Source of the DNA: Acidimicrobiales bacterium
Lineage (GTDB): Bacteria; Actinomycetota; Acidimicrobiia; Acidimicrobiales; SHLQ01
Reading direction: 5' to 3'
DNA: 35,180 nt
NCBI GenBank assembly: GCA_020628865.1
Contig: JAHDEJ010000037.1
Coordinates: 12,960-48,139, forward strand
In this document: piece by piece, positions 22,615 to 31,343 of the stretch
How the letters are laid out: each line of letters opens with the position of its first letter
Position numbering within the stretch: the stretch's first letter is position 1
Program-made: the position numbers and the translations under genes
Notes under the pieces: model-generated
Databases searched by the model: none
What the model was told of the DNA's origin: nothing
What the model saw: the letters and a program-made list of their open reading frames with translations, nothing else

Positions 22615-23519
22615 GTGCTTCCTTCCGCCACGTCGGCCGACGACCGTGCGAACACCGTCCATCCCACGAGGAGCAGCCCGATCGACCATCCGCCCACCCA
22701 CAACCAATCGGCGAGCGGCGACCACTCGTGCAGGTAGGTGCCGTCCCGGCTGATCTCGATCATCTTCGCAAAGGGGTTCCAGCGGACGATCGGCAGCAGC
22801 CAGTCGACGCCGATGCGTTCCTCGGCGAACTCGATCGACCAGATGATGGGGATCAGATAGAAGAAAAGCCGGAGGAAGATGCTGTAGAGGTAGCCGACAT
22901 CGCGGTATCGGCTGTTTGCGACGGACAGGAGCAGGCCGACGCCGAGCCCGGCGAGCGCCGCCATGATCGCCAGAGGGACGAGCACGATCATCTTCACGGA
23001 GACGTGACCCCACGCGAGGTAGAAGAGGATCAGTGCACCGATCTCGAGCGAGTTCTGGATCAAGACCGTGAGCGTCTGCGAAATCGCCGGTGCAACCGGC
23101 GGGAAGTAGAGCTTGCGCCGCAGCTTCACGGTCGAGGTGAAGCTGTTCAGGACCTTGGATGACGTCGCCCGGTAGAAGTTCCAGATGACCATCCCGGAGA
23201 TCAGATAGTGCGGGAAGGACTCGAACCCGTCCGGGGCCAGCGGCAGGCTCCGGTTGACGGCCAGGATCACGCCGAAGACAAGGCTGTAGATGGCGATCTC
23301 GGCGATCGGGTTGATCAGCGACCAGACCCACCCGAGGTAACTGCGCAGATAGGTGGTGCGAAGATCCCGCTTGGTGAGGTAGGCGATGAAGGATCGGTAC
23401 TTCCATGCGTCCTGGGCCGAGGACACGATGGTTTGTTGGCCGCTTTCCGCCGAGAAGACGGCGACTTCGAGCTCATCGATGTCGTCGAATCCTGCCGGTC
23501 CGTCCTCGAAGGTCGTCAC
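22611..23519 (-). CDS. ABC-2 type permease for surface polysaccharide export (Wzm/TagG-like)
   Basis: Membrane partner of the downstream ATPase. It has 302 aa: a cytoplasmic N-terminal segment (about 1-65), then six hydrophobic segments in the ABC-2 arrangement. Family landmarks: the amphipathic start ...AYLTKRDLRTTYLRSYLGWVWSLINPI and VKLRRKLYFPPVAPAISQTL between helices 2 and 3. Starts at GTG 23519, overlapping the asparaginase stop by 4 bp (GTGA), and its own stop overlaps the ATPase start. No glycosyltransferase or polymerase genes are visible nearby, so the exported glycan cannot be named. Earlier in-frame codons are antisense to asparaginase and were left out. Confidence 0.9.
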   Translation of the reverse strand: MTTFEDGPAGFDDIDELEVAVFSAESGQQTIVSSAQDAWKYRSFIAYLTKRDLRTTYLRSYLGWVWSLINPIAEIAIYSLVFGVILAVNRSLPLAPDGFESFPHYLISGMVIWNFYRATSSKVLNSFTSTVKLRRKLYFPPVAPAISQTLTVLIQNSLEIGALILFYLAWGHVSVKMIVLVPLAIMAALAGLGVGLLLSVANSRYRDVGYLYSIFLRLFFYLIPIIWSIEFAEERIGVDWLLPIVRWNPFAKMIEISRDGTYLHEWSPLADWLWVGGWSIGLLLVGWTVFARSSADVAEGST

Positions 23520-24496
23520 GACGCAACGCCCCGAATCTCGCCGACCACGGTGCCGGCCTTGTTCGTGATGGGGTCGACGGCGATCGCTGCCGGGAGCACG
23601 TCGAGGTTTGCGAGCACGGCCGCCATCGCCTGGTCGGCAGCCCGGTGGGCGCCGTCGCGGGCCTTCAGCGCGATGCCGATCCCACGCTCCGGCAAGGCCG
23701 CCATGAACACGCCCTCGGCACCACCCTTGGACACGAGCGGCTCCGACGCCACCTCTGCGAACTCGTCCTCGGCCCGGTCGGTACCCGACATCCACCAGGC
23801 ATGCTCGCTCATCGATCGCACAACGCGGTCAGCGGCAGCGGCGGTCACGTCATCCAGCGCCGCCGGTGTCACGAGCCGGGCCATCGCATGGGCGAGTCGG
23901 TGCGCCGGGAAGGTGAACGTCGGAATGCCGCATCCATCGGCGCCGTTGGTTGCGTCCGAGAGGTCGACCTCGGTGAACTCCTCGATCGCCGCGGTCACAA
24001 GCTCCTGGATCGGATGCGCTCGTTCGATGTACCCGGCAGGGTCGAAGCCCAGGTGCCGGCAGACGGTCAGGAAGCCGGCGTGCTTGCCCGAGCAGCAGTT
24101 GTGAATCGGCGCAAAGGGGATTCCGGTCGCCAACAGGTCGTCGGCTGAGGGCACGTGGATCGGCCGATCCGGACCGCACTCGAGCACACCCGAGCTGTAA
24201 CCGATCCGTTCGAGCCAGGCCGCCACCGCCTTCACATGATCTGGCTGTCCGCTGTGGCTCGCTGCGCCGAGGCTCACCTCGATGTCGCTCACACCGAAGG
24301 CCTCCGCCGCACCGGTACGAAGGAGCGGGAGGACCTGGATCGGCTTGATCGCCGAGCGCGGAATGATGGGCGCGGACGCGTCGCCCCAGACGGTCACCGG
24401 TCCGTCGACGGTCGCCACGACGGCGTCGACGAGGTGAACGCTTTCGACGACATCGCGCGTGAGTTCGACGGCAATAGGAGCTCTTGTGTCGGACAT
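23516..24496 (-). CDS. Bacterial-type asparaginase II family protein
   Basis: Predicted asparaginase (bacterial family PF06089-type), hydrolysing L-asparagine to aspartate and ammonia. It has 326 aa. Family landmarks: PRSAIKPIQVLPLL (46-59), GAASHSGQPDHVKAV, HNCCSGKHAGFL and a final domain with GDPITNKAG-like sequence. I have no reaction evidence beyond this pattern. The chosen ATG at 24496 sits directly after GAAGGA, closer than the usual ribosome-site spacing; an in-frame GTG at 24520 is an alternative. No signal peptide. It leads the operon asparaginase, permease, ATPase, each joined by a GTGA overlap, which is an odd combination. Confidence 0.82.
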   Translation of the reverse strand: MSDTRAPIAVELTRDVVESVHLVDAVVATVDGPVTVWGDASAPIIPRSAIKPIQVLPLLRTGAAEAFGVSDIEVSLGAASHSGQPDHVKAVAAWLERIGYSSGVLECGPDRPIHVPSADDLLATGIPFAPIHNCCSGKHAGFLTVCRHLGFDPAGYIERAHPIQELVTAAIEEFTEVDLSDATNGADGCGIPTFTFPAHRLAHAMARLVTPAALDDVTAAAADRVVRSMSEHAWWMSGTDRAEDEFAEVASEPLVSKGGAEGVFMAALPERGIGIALKARDGAHRAADQAMAAVLANLDVLPAAIAVDPITNKAGTVVGEIRGVAS

Positions 24497-24567
24497 TCCT
24501 TCAAGTCTGGATGAAATCACGACGAATCGGCGTTCATTCAGGGAAGAAGCAGTCGGACCCGATGCAG

Positions 24568-24573
24568 TAGAAT
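24568..24573 (+). promoter_or_regulatory. Candidate -10 box of the Bax inhibitor-like gene
   Basis: TAGAAT matches the TATAAT consensus at five of six positions and would place the transcript start near 24580, about 22 nt ahead of the GTG. No convincing -35 is visible at 16-18 bp spacing. The 106-bp gap is shared with the divergent asparaginase gene. Confidence 0.3.
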
Positions 24574-24602
24574 CGGAGTCGTCCGCCAGAAAGGAACCCC
24601 CT

Positions 24603-25310
24603 GTGAGTTCATACGACACCTTGAACACGCCCGTCATCAACCTCCCCGAGGTCGATCGCGCCACGTTCGTCGTCAACGTCTACAAGCACGTGGCCGCCGC
24701 CCTTGCGGCGTTCGTCGCCTTTGAAGTCCTCCTGTTTGCAACCGGCATCGCCGATCGCATGCGTGACTTCTTCTTCGGCGGCAGCGGCGGAACCTGGCTG
24801 CTGCTCATGGGCGGCGTGATGGTGGTGCAGTGGTTTGCCGCCAACGCTGCGGCCGACCTGGCCAACCCACCCCGCCAGTACATCGGGCTCTTCGGCTCCG
24901 CCTTCGGGCAGGCGCTGATCTTCGCTCCGTTCCTCTCCTACGTCTTCGACTACGGCGGCGGCGGAGCCACGGTGGCGGAAGCAGCCGTGATCACCGGCAT
25001 CGGCTTCGTCATCCTGACGGCCATTGGCCTGTTCACCCGCAAGGACCTCTCGTTCCTCCGCCCGATCGTGATGTGGGGCTTCGGCCTTGCGCTTATCGCA
25101 ATCATCGGCGGCGTGATCTTCGGGTTCGGCCTCGGCACCTGGTTCTCGGTTGCCATGATCGGCCTCGCCGGCGCCTCGATCCTCTGGCAGACCCAGAGCG
25201 TCGTTCGCCGCTACCCGGTGCAGGCCCACGTGGCCGCTGCCATCGCACTCTTCAGCTCGCTGATGACGATGTTCTGGTACGTGCTGCGCCTGGTGATGAG
25301 CCGGGACTAA
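24603..25310 (+). CDS. Bax inhibitor-1 / YccA-family membrane protein
   Basis: Integral membrane protein of 235 aa with a short cytoplasmic N-terminus and about seven hydrophobic segments, the size and layout of the BI-1/YccA family. The pattern includes the first-helix region TFVVNVYKHVAAALAAFVAF, QYIGLFGSAFGQALIFAPFLS and the last-helix end TMFWYVLRLVMSRD. Bacterial members have been linked to calcium leak and to FtsH-related quality control; the role here is unknown. GTG start, with AAAGGA 7 nt upstream. An in-frame ATG at 24459 would add 48 residues of low coding character lying across the promoter, so it was rejected. Followed by a strong terminator at 25344-25374. Confidence 0.88.
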   Translation: MSSYDTLNTPVINLPEVDRATFVVNVYKHVAAALAAFVAFEVLLFATGIADRMRDFFFGGSGGTWLLLMGGVMVVQWFAANAAADLANPPRQYIGLFGSAFGQALIFAPFLSYVFDYGGGGATVAEAAVITGIGFVILTAIGLFTRKDLSFLRPIVMWGFGLALIAIIGGVIFGFGLGTWFSVAMIGLAGASILWQTQSVVRRYPVQAHVAAAIALFSSLMTMFWYVLRLVMSRD

Positions 25311-25343
25311 CGCTTCGGCCTTCGGCAAAACGCAAGAACGAAG

Positions 25344-25374
25344 GAAACGCCCGGCCCGAGCGGCCGGGCGTTTC
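25344..25374. terminator. Bidirectional hairpin terminator
   Basis: A perfect 13-bp stem, GAAACGCCCGGCC and GGCCGGGCGTTTC, encloses a 5-nt loop. The A-rich left flank and T-rich right edge let it work for both the Bax-inhibitor-like gene (rightward) and the aminotransferase (leftward). It sits 33 bp after one stop and 67 bp after the other. Confidence 0.85.
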
Positions 25375-25441
25375 CCGTTCAGCGTGACTTGTCGAAGCGA
25401 GGTTCCGTCGTGAAGCCGACGCTGGCTGAGCGAGCCTGGTG

Positions 25442-26599
25442 TCAGGCGTTGACCGTCGCCGCGATCCGGTCGACCGCTTCAGCGACGATGTGGCGCGAAG
25501 TCGCGAGGTTCATGCGAACGAAACCCCGGCCCTGGCTGCCGTACTCGGGCCCGACGCCGAGCGCGAGCCGAGCCCGGTCGAACAGGACCTCGGCCGGGTT
25601 GTCGCCGAGTCCGCACTCGGTGAGATCGACCCACGCCAGATACGTTGCCTCGGGCATCGCATGCCGGCTCTGAGGAACCTGCTCCGCCAGCGACGCGGCG
25701 AAGAACCGGCGGTTGCCATCGACGTAGGCGAGCATCTCGTCGAACCAGATCTGACTCTCGGGGTCGGTCCACGCCGCCATGGTGGCAACGTGCCCCATGA
25801 TCGAGACCTCGCCGACCATTCGGTGGGTCATCGCCTCCAGCTTGGCCCGGAGCTCCGGCGACCCGAAGTGCACCAGTGCGCACCGGTTGCCGGCCAGGTT
25901 GAACGCTTTGCTCGCAGCGGTGAGCGTGATGGTGCGAGCTGCCACAGCGGGAGCCACCCGGGCGAACACGTGGTGCACGTGATCGTCGTGCAACAGGTCC
26001 TGGTGGATCTCGTCGGCGATCACGAGCAGGTCGTGGCGTTCCGCGACCTCGGCGATGGCCGTCAGTTCGTCGACGGTGAAGACTCGTCCGGTGGGGTTGT
26101 GCGGGTTGCACAACATGAGCACGGTGGTCGTCTCGTCGATCGCGGCCTCGAGCACGTCGGCGTCGACCACGTAGCGATCGCCATCACGACCCAACGGCGC
26201 TTCGACCCGGCGGCGACCGAGCTGGTCGATGGCGTTCAGGAATGGCGTGTAGATCGGCATCTGCACCACCACACCGTCGCCGGGCTGCGAGCCGATCGTC
26301 AGCGCGAAGTGCAGCCCCTGCACCACCGTGGTGAGCAGCCAGGTGTCGTCGAGTTCGATGTGCCAGTCGTAGCGGGCCGCCATCCGATCCACGAACGCCT
26401 GCCGCACGGCGTCCCGCAGGTCATACCCGGGATATCCCAGATCATCGATATCGAGCACGTTCTGCATCGCAGCCTTGATGGGCGGCGCGATCGGGAAGTC
26501 CATGTCGGCGACCCACGCGGCAAGCACGTCGTCGGGGTCCCGAGACCACTTCACGCTCAGCTTCTTTGCCAGGACCTCGAATTCCAGATCGTCGAACAT
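25442..26599 (-). CDS. MalY/PatB-family PLP aminotransferase/cystathionine beta-lyase
   Basis: Fold-type I PLP enzyme of the MalY/PatB subgroup, 385 aa. Members act as C-S beta-lyases on cystathionine or as aminotransferases. Visible residues: CNPHNPTGR (164-172), VIADEIHQD (Asp196 holds the pyridine nitrogen), the PLP Schiff-base lysine Lys231 in AASKAFNLAGNRCALV and the carboxylate-binding Arg in GRGFVRMNLATSR near the C-terminus. The N-terminal pattern WVADMDFPIAPPIKAAM and YPGYDLRDAVRQAF also fits MalY/PatB. The ATG at 26599 was chosen; a GTG at 26617 would add six residues. It lies downstream of the palindromic repeat pair and converges on the BI-1 gene through a terminator. Confidence 0.9.
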   Translation of the reverse strand: MFDDLEFEVLAKKLSVKWSRDPDDVLAAWVADMDFPIAPPIKAAMQNVLDIDDLGYPGYDLRDAVRQAFVDRMAARYDWHIELDDTWLLTTVVQGLHFALTIGSQPGDGVVVQMPIYTPFLNAIDQLGRRRVEAPLGRDGDRYVVDADVLEAAIDETTTVLMLCNPHNPTGRVFTVDELTAIAEVAERHDLLVIADEIHQDLLHDDHVHHVFARVAPAVAARTITLTAASKAFNLAGNRCALVHFGSPELRAKLEAMTHRMVGEVSIMGHVATMAAWTDPESQIWFDEMLAYVDGNRRFFAASLAEQVPQSRHAMPEATYLAWVDLTECGLGDNPAEVLFDRARLALGVGPEYGSQGRGFVRMNLATSRHIVAEAVDRIAATVNA

Positions 26600-26623
26600 G
26601 CCCCGAGTATTGCGCACTCCCCG

Positions 26624-26730
26624 ATCTGTGCAGCGCTGGATGCCACATCGACACCTGACGCTTCACAGAACATCACCTTCGGAATCTGTGCAGCGCTGGA
26701 TGCCACAGTGGCACCTGACGCTTCACAGAA
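26624..26730. repeat. Tandem pair of 47-bp imperfect palindromes (60-bp period)
   Basis: Two copies (26624-26670 and 26684-26730), separated by 13 bp, agree at 44 of 47 positions; the three differences cluster at 26648, 26649 and 26651. Each copy is an imperfect inverted repeat: the outer arms TCTGTG and CACAGA are perfect, then AGCG and CGCT, and the second copy also has the inner arms TGCCAC and GTGGCA. It lies between the pyc stop and the aminotransferase start. Its size and symmetry recall dispersed palindromic elements; neither copy encodes a convincing protein. The direction of transcription from pyc would give a hairpin RNA. Confidence 0.9.
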
Positions 26731-26739
26731 TGGGTGGGA

Positions 26740-29700
26740 TCAGTTCTCGATGTCGGTTTCGGGGCTGCCGCTGAGGCCGCTGGGGCGAATCTCGAGGATG
26801 AGGTCGCCGCCTTCGAGGCTGGCGCCGCTGGCGCAGGCAATCCGTTCGATGGTCCCGTCGATCATCGCAGAGATGGAGGACTCCATTTTCATGGCCTCGA
26901 TCACCGCAACGGTGTCACCGGCGGCAACCTCGTCGCCGACCGCAACCGCCACGTTGACGACGCCACGGAACGGTGCACCGACGTGCCCGGGGCGGGTCGA
27001 ATCGGCCCGTTCGGCCTCGGGACGATCGGAGGCCACGGAGCGGTCCCGCGTCTCGATGGGACGCCCCTGACCGTTGACCCGGAACATGACGGATCGCATG
27101 CCCTCGGCGTCGGCATCGCTGATCGCATCCGCGCCGACGAGCAGGCGGACGCCGCGGCCGAGGCCGATGGCGGAATCCTCCCCCTTGGTGTCGACGCCGT
27201 ACCAGAACAGCGGAGACGGCAGCACCGACAGATCGCCGTAGCGGTCGGCCTGCTCGAGCCGTTGGGCCGACGGCCCCGGAAAGAGCAGCCGGTTCAGCGT
27301 GGCCCGACGATCGGTATCGAGCCCCTCCTGATCGGCCGGAAGCAGATCTTCGGTGTGGGGTTCCCAGGCCCGACCCTCAACAGCCTTCGATCGGAACGGC
27401 TCCGGGAATCCGCCGGGCGGATCGCCGAGCTCGCCGTGGAGGAACCCGACGACGCTGTCCGGCAGGTCGACGCTGGCGGGGTCCTCGAGCAATTGCTCCG
27501 GGGTGACGCCGGATGCGACGAGGTGGAGGGCAAGGTCGCCGACCACCTTCGACGATGGAGTGACTTTGATCGGTCGGCCCAGCAGCTGGTTGCAGGCGGC
27601 GTAGAGCTCCTCGACCTCCTCGAACCGGTCGCCGAGCCCGAGCGCCGTCGCCTGCGAGCGCAGGTTGGACAGCTGGCCGCCCGGGATCTCGTGTCGGTAG
27701 ACGGTGCCGGTCGGCGACTGGAGGCCGGCCTCGAACGGCTTGTAGACGCGACGCACCGCCTCCCAGTAGGGCTCGAGATCGCCGATTGCGTCGAGGCTGA
27801 TACCGGTCTCGCGTTCGGAGTTGTCGGTCATCGAGACGAGCGCAGCGATGGACGGCTGCGACGTCATCCCCGACAGCGGCGGTGCGGCCGCATCGACCGC
27901 GTCGACACCGGCGTCGATCGCCGCCATGTACGTGGCGAGCTGGCCGCCTGATGTGTCGTGGCTGTGCAAGTGGACGGGCTGATCGAAGCGCTCGCGGAGC
28001 GCGGTCACCAGCGTGCGGGCAGCACTGGCGCGGAGGAGTCCGGCCATGTCCTTGATGCAGAGGATGTGCACACCGGCGTCGACCAGGTCCTCGGCGACGC
28101 CGAGGTAGTAGTCGAGCGTGTAGAGCGACTCGTTCGGATCGGAGAGATTGCCCGAGTAGCAGATGGTCCCCTCGGCGACCTTTCCTGCATCGAGGACCGC
28201 TTCGATCGCCGGCCGCATCTGGCCGATGTCGTTGAACGCATCGAACACCCGGAAGATGTCCATGCCCGACTCCGCGGCCTCGGCGACGAACGCCTTCGCG
28301 ACGGTGTCCGGGTACGGCGAGTAGCCGACCGTGTTCCGACCCCGCAGCAGCATCTGGGTGCAGATGTTGGGCGCCGCTTCACGGAGCCGCTCGAGCCGTT
28401 CCCACGGATCCTCGTGGAGGAAGCGGAGGGCCACGTCGAACGTGGCGCCACCCCAACACTCGAGGCTCAGCAGCCCTGGCATGGTGTGGGCGATCTGCCG
28501 CGCGCCGGCCACGAGGTCGATCGTGCGAACGCGGGTCGCCAGAATCGACTGGTGTGCGTCGCGAAGCGTCGTGTCGGTGACGCCGACGTCACTCGACGCT
28601 CGCAGCTCCGCCGCGAACTTCTCCGGACCAAGTTCCAGCAGACGCTGCCGGGAGCCGGCGGGAGGCTCGACTTCGGGACGAGGAGCGAGCTTCGACGCCG
28701 GATCGACCCGTGTGGGTGCCGGGCCGTGAGGCTGATTGACGGTGACATCCGCGAGATAGCGGAGGAGACGCGTCGCCCGGTTGGCGCCGACCGCAGCCGA
28801 CGTGAGCTCCGGTCGCTGCTCGATGAAGTTCGTCGTGACCGCGCCGGAGATGAACTGCTCGTCGCTCAGGATCGCCCGGAGGAACGGCAGGTTCGTGGCG
28901 ACGCCCCGGATCCGGAACTCGGCGAGTGCACGCTGCATCCGTCGAACGACGGTGTCGAACTCGTTGCCTCGGCACGTCAGCTTCTCGATCAGCGAGTCGA
29001 AGAACGGCGTGACGACCGCACCCTGATACCCGCCGCCGTCGAGGCGAACGCCACCGCCGCCTGGCGCTCGGTACGCGACGATGCGACCCGTGTCGGGCCG
29101 GAAGTCGTTCCCCGGATCCTCGGCCGTGACGCGGCACTGCATGGCGAAGCCCCGCAGTTGGATCGTGTCCTGCGCGATGCCGAGGTCGGGCAAGGTTGCG
29201 CCTGCAGCGATGCGGAGCTGCGACTCGACGAGGTCCACGTCGGTGACTTCCTCGGTGACCGTGTGCTCGACCTGGATGCGCGGGTTCATCTCGATGAAGA
29301 CATGGCGGCCGGTCGAGTCCACGAGGAACTCGACGGTGCCGGCGTTCTTGTACTCGATCGATTCGGCGAAGCGAACAGCGTCGTCCAGCAGCTGGTCCCG
29401 TATCGCAGGGTCGAGGTTCGGCGCCGGTGCGAGTTCGACAACCTTCTGGAAGCGGCGCTGCACCGAGCAGTCGCGTTCGAAGAGGTGGACGACATTTCCG
29501 GCGCCGTCGGCGAGGATCTGCGCCTCGATGTGGCGCACGTCGGTCATCGCCTCTTCGAGAAACACCGTTGGATCACCGAAGGCGCTGGCACCCTCCCGGC
29601 TCGCCGCGTCGACGGCATCGACGAGGTCCGCCGGGTCCTCGATCCGACGCATGCCTCGACCGCCTCCGCCGGCAGCGGCCTTCACGAAGATGGGGAAGCC

Positions 29701-30150
29701 GATCTCCTCCGCGTATGCGACGGCGTCTTCCGGGTTCTCGATGGGCGGCGACTGCTGCAGCACGGGGAGACCGGCGGCCTCGGCCGCAGCGCGGGCCCGC
29801 ATCTTGTTGCCCGTGAGTTCGAGGACGTGGGCGGACGGGCCGACGAAGGTGATGCCGGCCGCTTCGCATGCCTCGGCGAGGTCCGGGCTCTCGGAGAGGA
29901 ACCCGTACCCCGGATAGATGGCGTCGGCGCCGGCCTTCCGTGCCGTCTCGACGATGAGCTCGTGGTCGAGATACGCACGCAGCGGATGGCCCCGCTCACC
30001 GATCTCGTAGGACTCGTCCGCCTTGATCCGGTGGAGGGAGCCATTGTCCTCCCAGGTGTGGATCGCAACCGTCTTGATCCCGAGCTGCGTTGCCGCTCGG
30101 AAAGCCCGAATGGCGATCTCACCCCTGTTCGCAACCAGCACCTTCTGCAT
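26740..30150 (-). CDS. pyc: Pyruvate carboxylase (single-chain, biotin-dependent)
   Basis: Carboxylates pyruvate to oxaloacetate using ATP and biotin, the main anaplerotic step. It has 1136 aa, the expected single-chain length. Order of domains: biotin carboxylase (about 1-450, start KVLVANRGEIAIRAFRAA, ATP-grasp AAAGGGGRGMRR), carboxyltransferase (about 525-800, DTTLRDAHQSILATRVRT and LHSHDTSGGQLATY), a PYC-tetramerisation-type region (about 830-1020) and biotinyl domain (about 1055-1125). The biotin site is Lys1088 in EAMKMESSI. In the biotinyl domain the usual APMPG is GAPFRG, a small oddity. ATG start has AGGAGGGG 5 nt upstream (30156-30163). Shares a 213-bp divergent gap with the quinone oxidoreductase gene; no unusual site is visible in that gap. 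Confidence 0.96.
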   Translation of the reverse strand: MQKVLVANRGEIAIRAFRAATQLGIKTVAIHTWEDNGSLHRIKADESYEIGERGHPLRAYLDHELIVETARKAGADAIYPGYGFLSESPDLAEACEAAGITFVGPSAHVLELTGNKMRARAAAEAAGLPVLQQSPPIENPEDAVAYAEEIGFPIFVKAAAGGGGRGMRRIEDPADLVDAVDAASREGASAFGDPTVFLEEAMTDVRHIEAQILADGAGNVVHLFERDCSVQRRFQKVVELAPAPNLDPAIRDQLLDDAVRFAESIEYKNAGTVEFLVDSTGRHVFIEMNPRIQVEHTVTEEVTDVDLVESQLRIAAGATLPDLGIAQDTIQLRGFAMQCRVTAEDPGNDFRPDTGRIVAYRAPGGGGVRLDGGGYQGAVVTPFFDSLIEKLTCRGNEFDTVVRRMQRALAEFRIRGVATNLPFLRAILSDEQFISGAVTTNFIEQRPELTSAAVGANRATRLLRYLADVTVNQPHGPAPTRVDPASKLAPRPEVEPPAGSRQRLLELGPEKFAAELRASSDVGVTDTTLRDAHQSILATRVRTIDLVAGARQIAHTMPGLLSLECWGGATFDVALRFLHEDPWERLERLREAAPNICTQMLLRGRNTVGYSPYPDTVAKAFVAEAAESGMDIFRVFDAFNDIGQMRPAIEAVLDAGKVAEGTICYSGNLSDPNESLYTLDYYLGVAEDLVDAGVHILCIKDMAGLLRASAARTLVTALRERFDQPVHLHSHDTSGGQLATYMAAIDAGVDAVDAAAPPLSGMTSQPSIAALVSMTDNSERETGISLDAIGDLEPYWEAVRRVYKPFEAGLQSPTGTVYRHEIPGGQLSNLRSQATALGLGDRFEEVEELYAACNQLLGRPIKVTPSSKVVGDLALHLVASGVTPEQLLEDPASVDLPDSVVGFLHGELGDPPGGFPEPFRSKAVEGRAWEPHTEDLLPADQEGLDTDRRATLNRLLFPGPSAQRLEQADRYGDLSVLPSPLFWYGVDTKGEDSAIGLGRGVRLLVGADAISDADAEGMRSVMFRVNGQGRPIETRDRSVASDRPEAERADSTRPGHVGAPFRGVVNVAVAVGDEVAAGDTVAVIEAMKMESSISAMIDGTIERIACASGASLEGGDLILEIRPSGLSGSPETDIEN

Positions 30151-30363
30151 GGCTTCCCCTCCTGCACCGAATTGTTGGGCGGTTCCGTTCCCATCGGCAC
30201 CGTAGCCGAGCGGGCTGAGCGGCTGAGGCGACCTGCGGCGAAGGGACGGTGAGCGGTCTGCGATGGGCGACGAGCGTGCGCCCCGCCGTCACCATCGGAG
30301 AATCCGACACCCACGCCACGGACCGGGTTGCCCGGGTGGGGCCCGACGGCAAGACTCGCCACC

Positions 30364-31335
30364 ATGCGTGCAATCCACATCACCGAGACGGGCGGCCCCG
30401 ACGTCCTGAACATCGCCGAGATCGATCGGCCGAGCCCGGGCGCCGGCGAGATCCTGATCGAGGTCGCAGCCGCCGGCGTCAATTTCATCGACACGTACCA
30501 GCGTGGCGGCCTCTACCCAATGGAGCTTCCCTTCACCCCGGGGCTCGAATGCGCCGGGACCGTTGTCGAGGCGGGCGACGGTGTGGACGGCTTCGCCATC
30601 GGCGACCGGGTTGCGGCCAGCGCCGGCGGGGGCAGCTATGCCGAGTTCCGCACCGTCTCGGTGGAGACAGCGATTCCGGTACCGGATGCCGTCGAACTCG
30701 AGACCGCCGCAGCCGTCCTGCTCCAGGGCATGACCGCCCACTACCTGGCCGTCGACACCTATCCGCTCGCGGCCGGCGATCACTGTCTCGTGCATGCGGC
30801 GGCCGGAGGCACGGGCCGGCTCCTGGTACAGATGGCGAAGATGGCCGGAGCGACCGTGTGGGCAACGGTCGGCACCGAGGAGAAGGCCGAGCTCGCCCGT
30901 TCCGCCGGCGCCGATCACGCGATCCTCTATCGAGAGGTGGACTTCGCCGACGAGATCCGACGGATCAGCGGCGAGGAGAAGCTGCTCGACGTCGTGTACG
31001 ACGGCGTCGGTGCCGCGGTGTTCGACGCAAGCCTCGGGCTGCTGCGCAAGCGTGGCCTCATGGCAACGTTCGGCAACGCATCGGGTCCGGTCGATCCGAT
31101 CTCGCCGTTGGCGCTGAGTGCCGGCGGTTCCCTGTTCCTCACCCGACCGACGCTCTTCGACTACATCGCGACCCGTGAGGAACTGCTTGCCCGAGCCGGC
31201 GCCGTATTCGCCATGATCGCCGACGGGTCACTCGACGTTCGTATCGACACCACCTACCCGCTCGAAGCCGCCGCCGACGCTCACCGTCATCTCGAGGAGC
31301 GCCGCAGCACCGGCAAGATTCTGCTCACGCCCTGA
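30364..31335 (+). CDS. NADPH:quinone oxidoreductase, zeta-crystallin-like (MDR family)
   Basis: A 323-aa medium-chain dehydrogenase/reductase without structural or catalytic zinc ligands. Predicted to reduce quinones with NADPH. Key motifs: GroES-like N-terminal MRAIHITETGGPDVLNIAE, VNFIDTYQRGGLYPMELPFTPGLE, and the NADPH-binding HAAAGGTGRLLVQMAKMAGATV (AAGGTG at about 145-151). The tail LEERRSTGKILLTP is typical of quinone oxidoreductases. ATG 30364 chosen; the family start (MRAI) coincides with it, although a clear ribosome site is lacking. It stands alone, with a convergent SDR gene 8 bp beyond its stop. Confidence 0.92.
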   Translation: MRAIHITETGGPDVLNIAEIDRPSPGAGEILIEVAAAGVNFIDTYQRGGLYPMELPFTPGLECAGTVVEAGDGVDGFAIGDRVAASAGGGSYAEFRTVSVETAIPVPDAVELETAAAVLLQGMTAHYLAVDTYPLAAGDHCLVHAAAGGTGRLLVQMAKMAGATVWATVGTEEKAELARSAGADHAILYREVDFADEIRRISGEEKLLDVVYDGVGAAVFDASLGLLRKRGLMATFGNASGPVDPISPLALSAGGSLFLTRPTLFDYIATREELLARAGAVFAMIADGSLDVRIDTTYPLEAAADAHRHLEERRSTGKILLTP

Positions 31336-31343
31336 GCGGACGA

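Noticed and set aside
26624-26730. CRISPR array
   Set aside because: Only two copies with a single 13-bp spacer; 47-bp units with internal symmetry do not fit a repeat-spacer array and no cas genes are present.
27958-30252. A long open frame antisense to pyc (about 760 codons)
   Set aside because: Shadow of pyc, whose domains and biotin site are complete; composition of the antisense product is biased and without family pattern.
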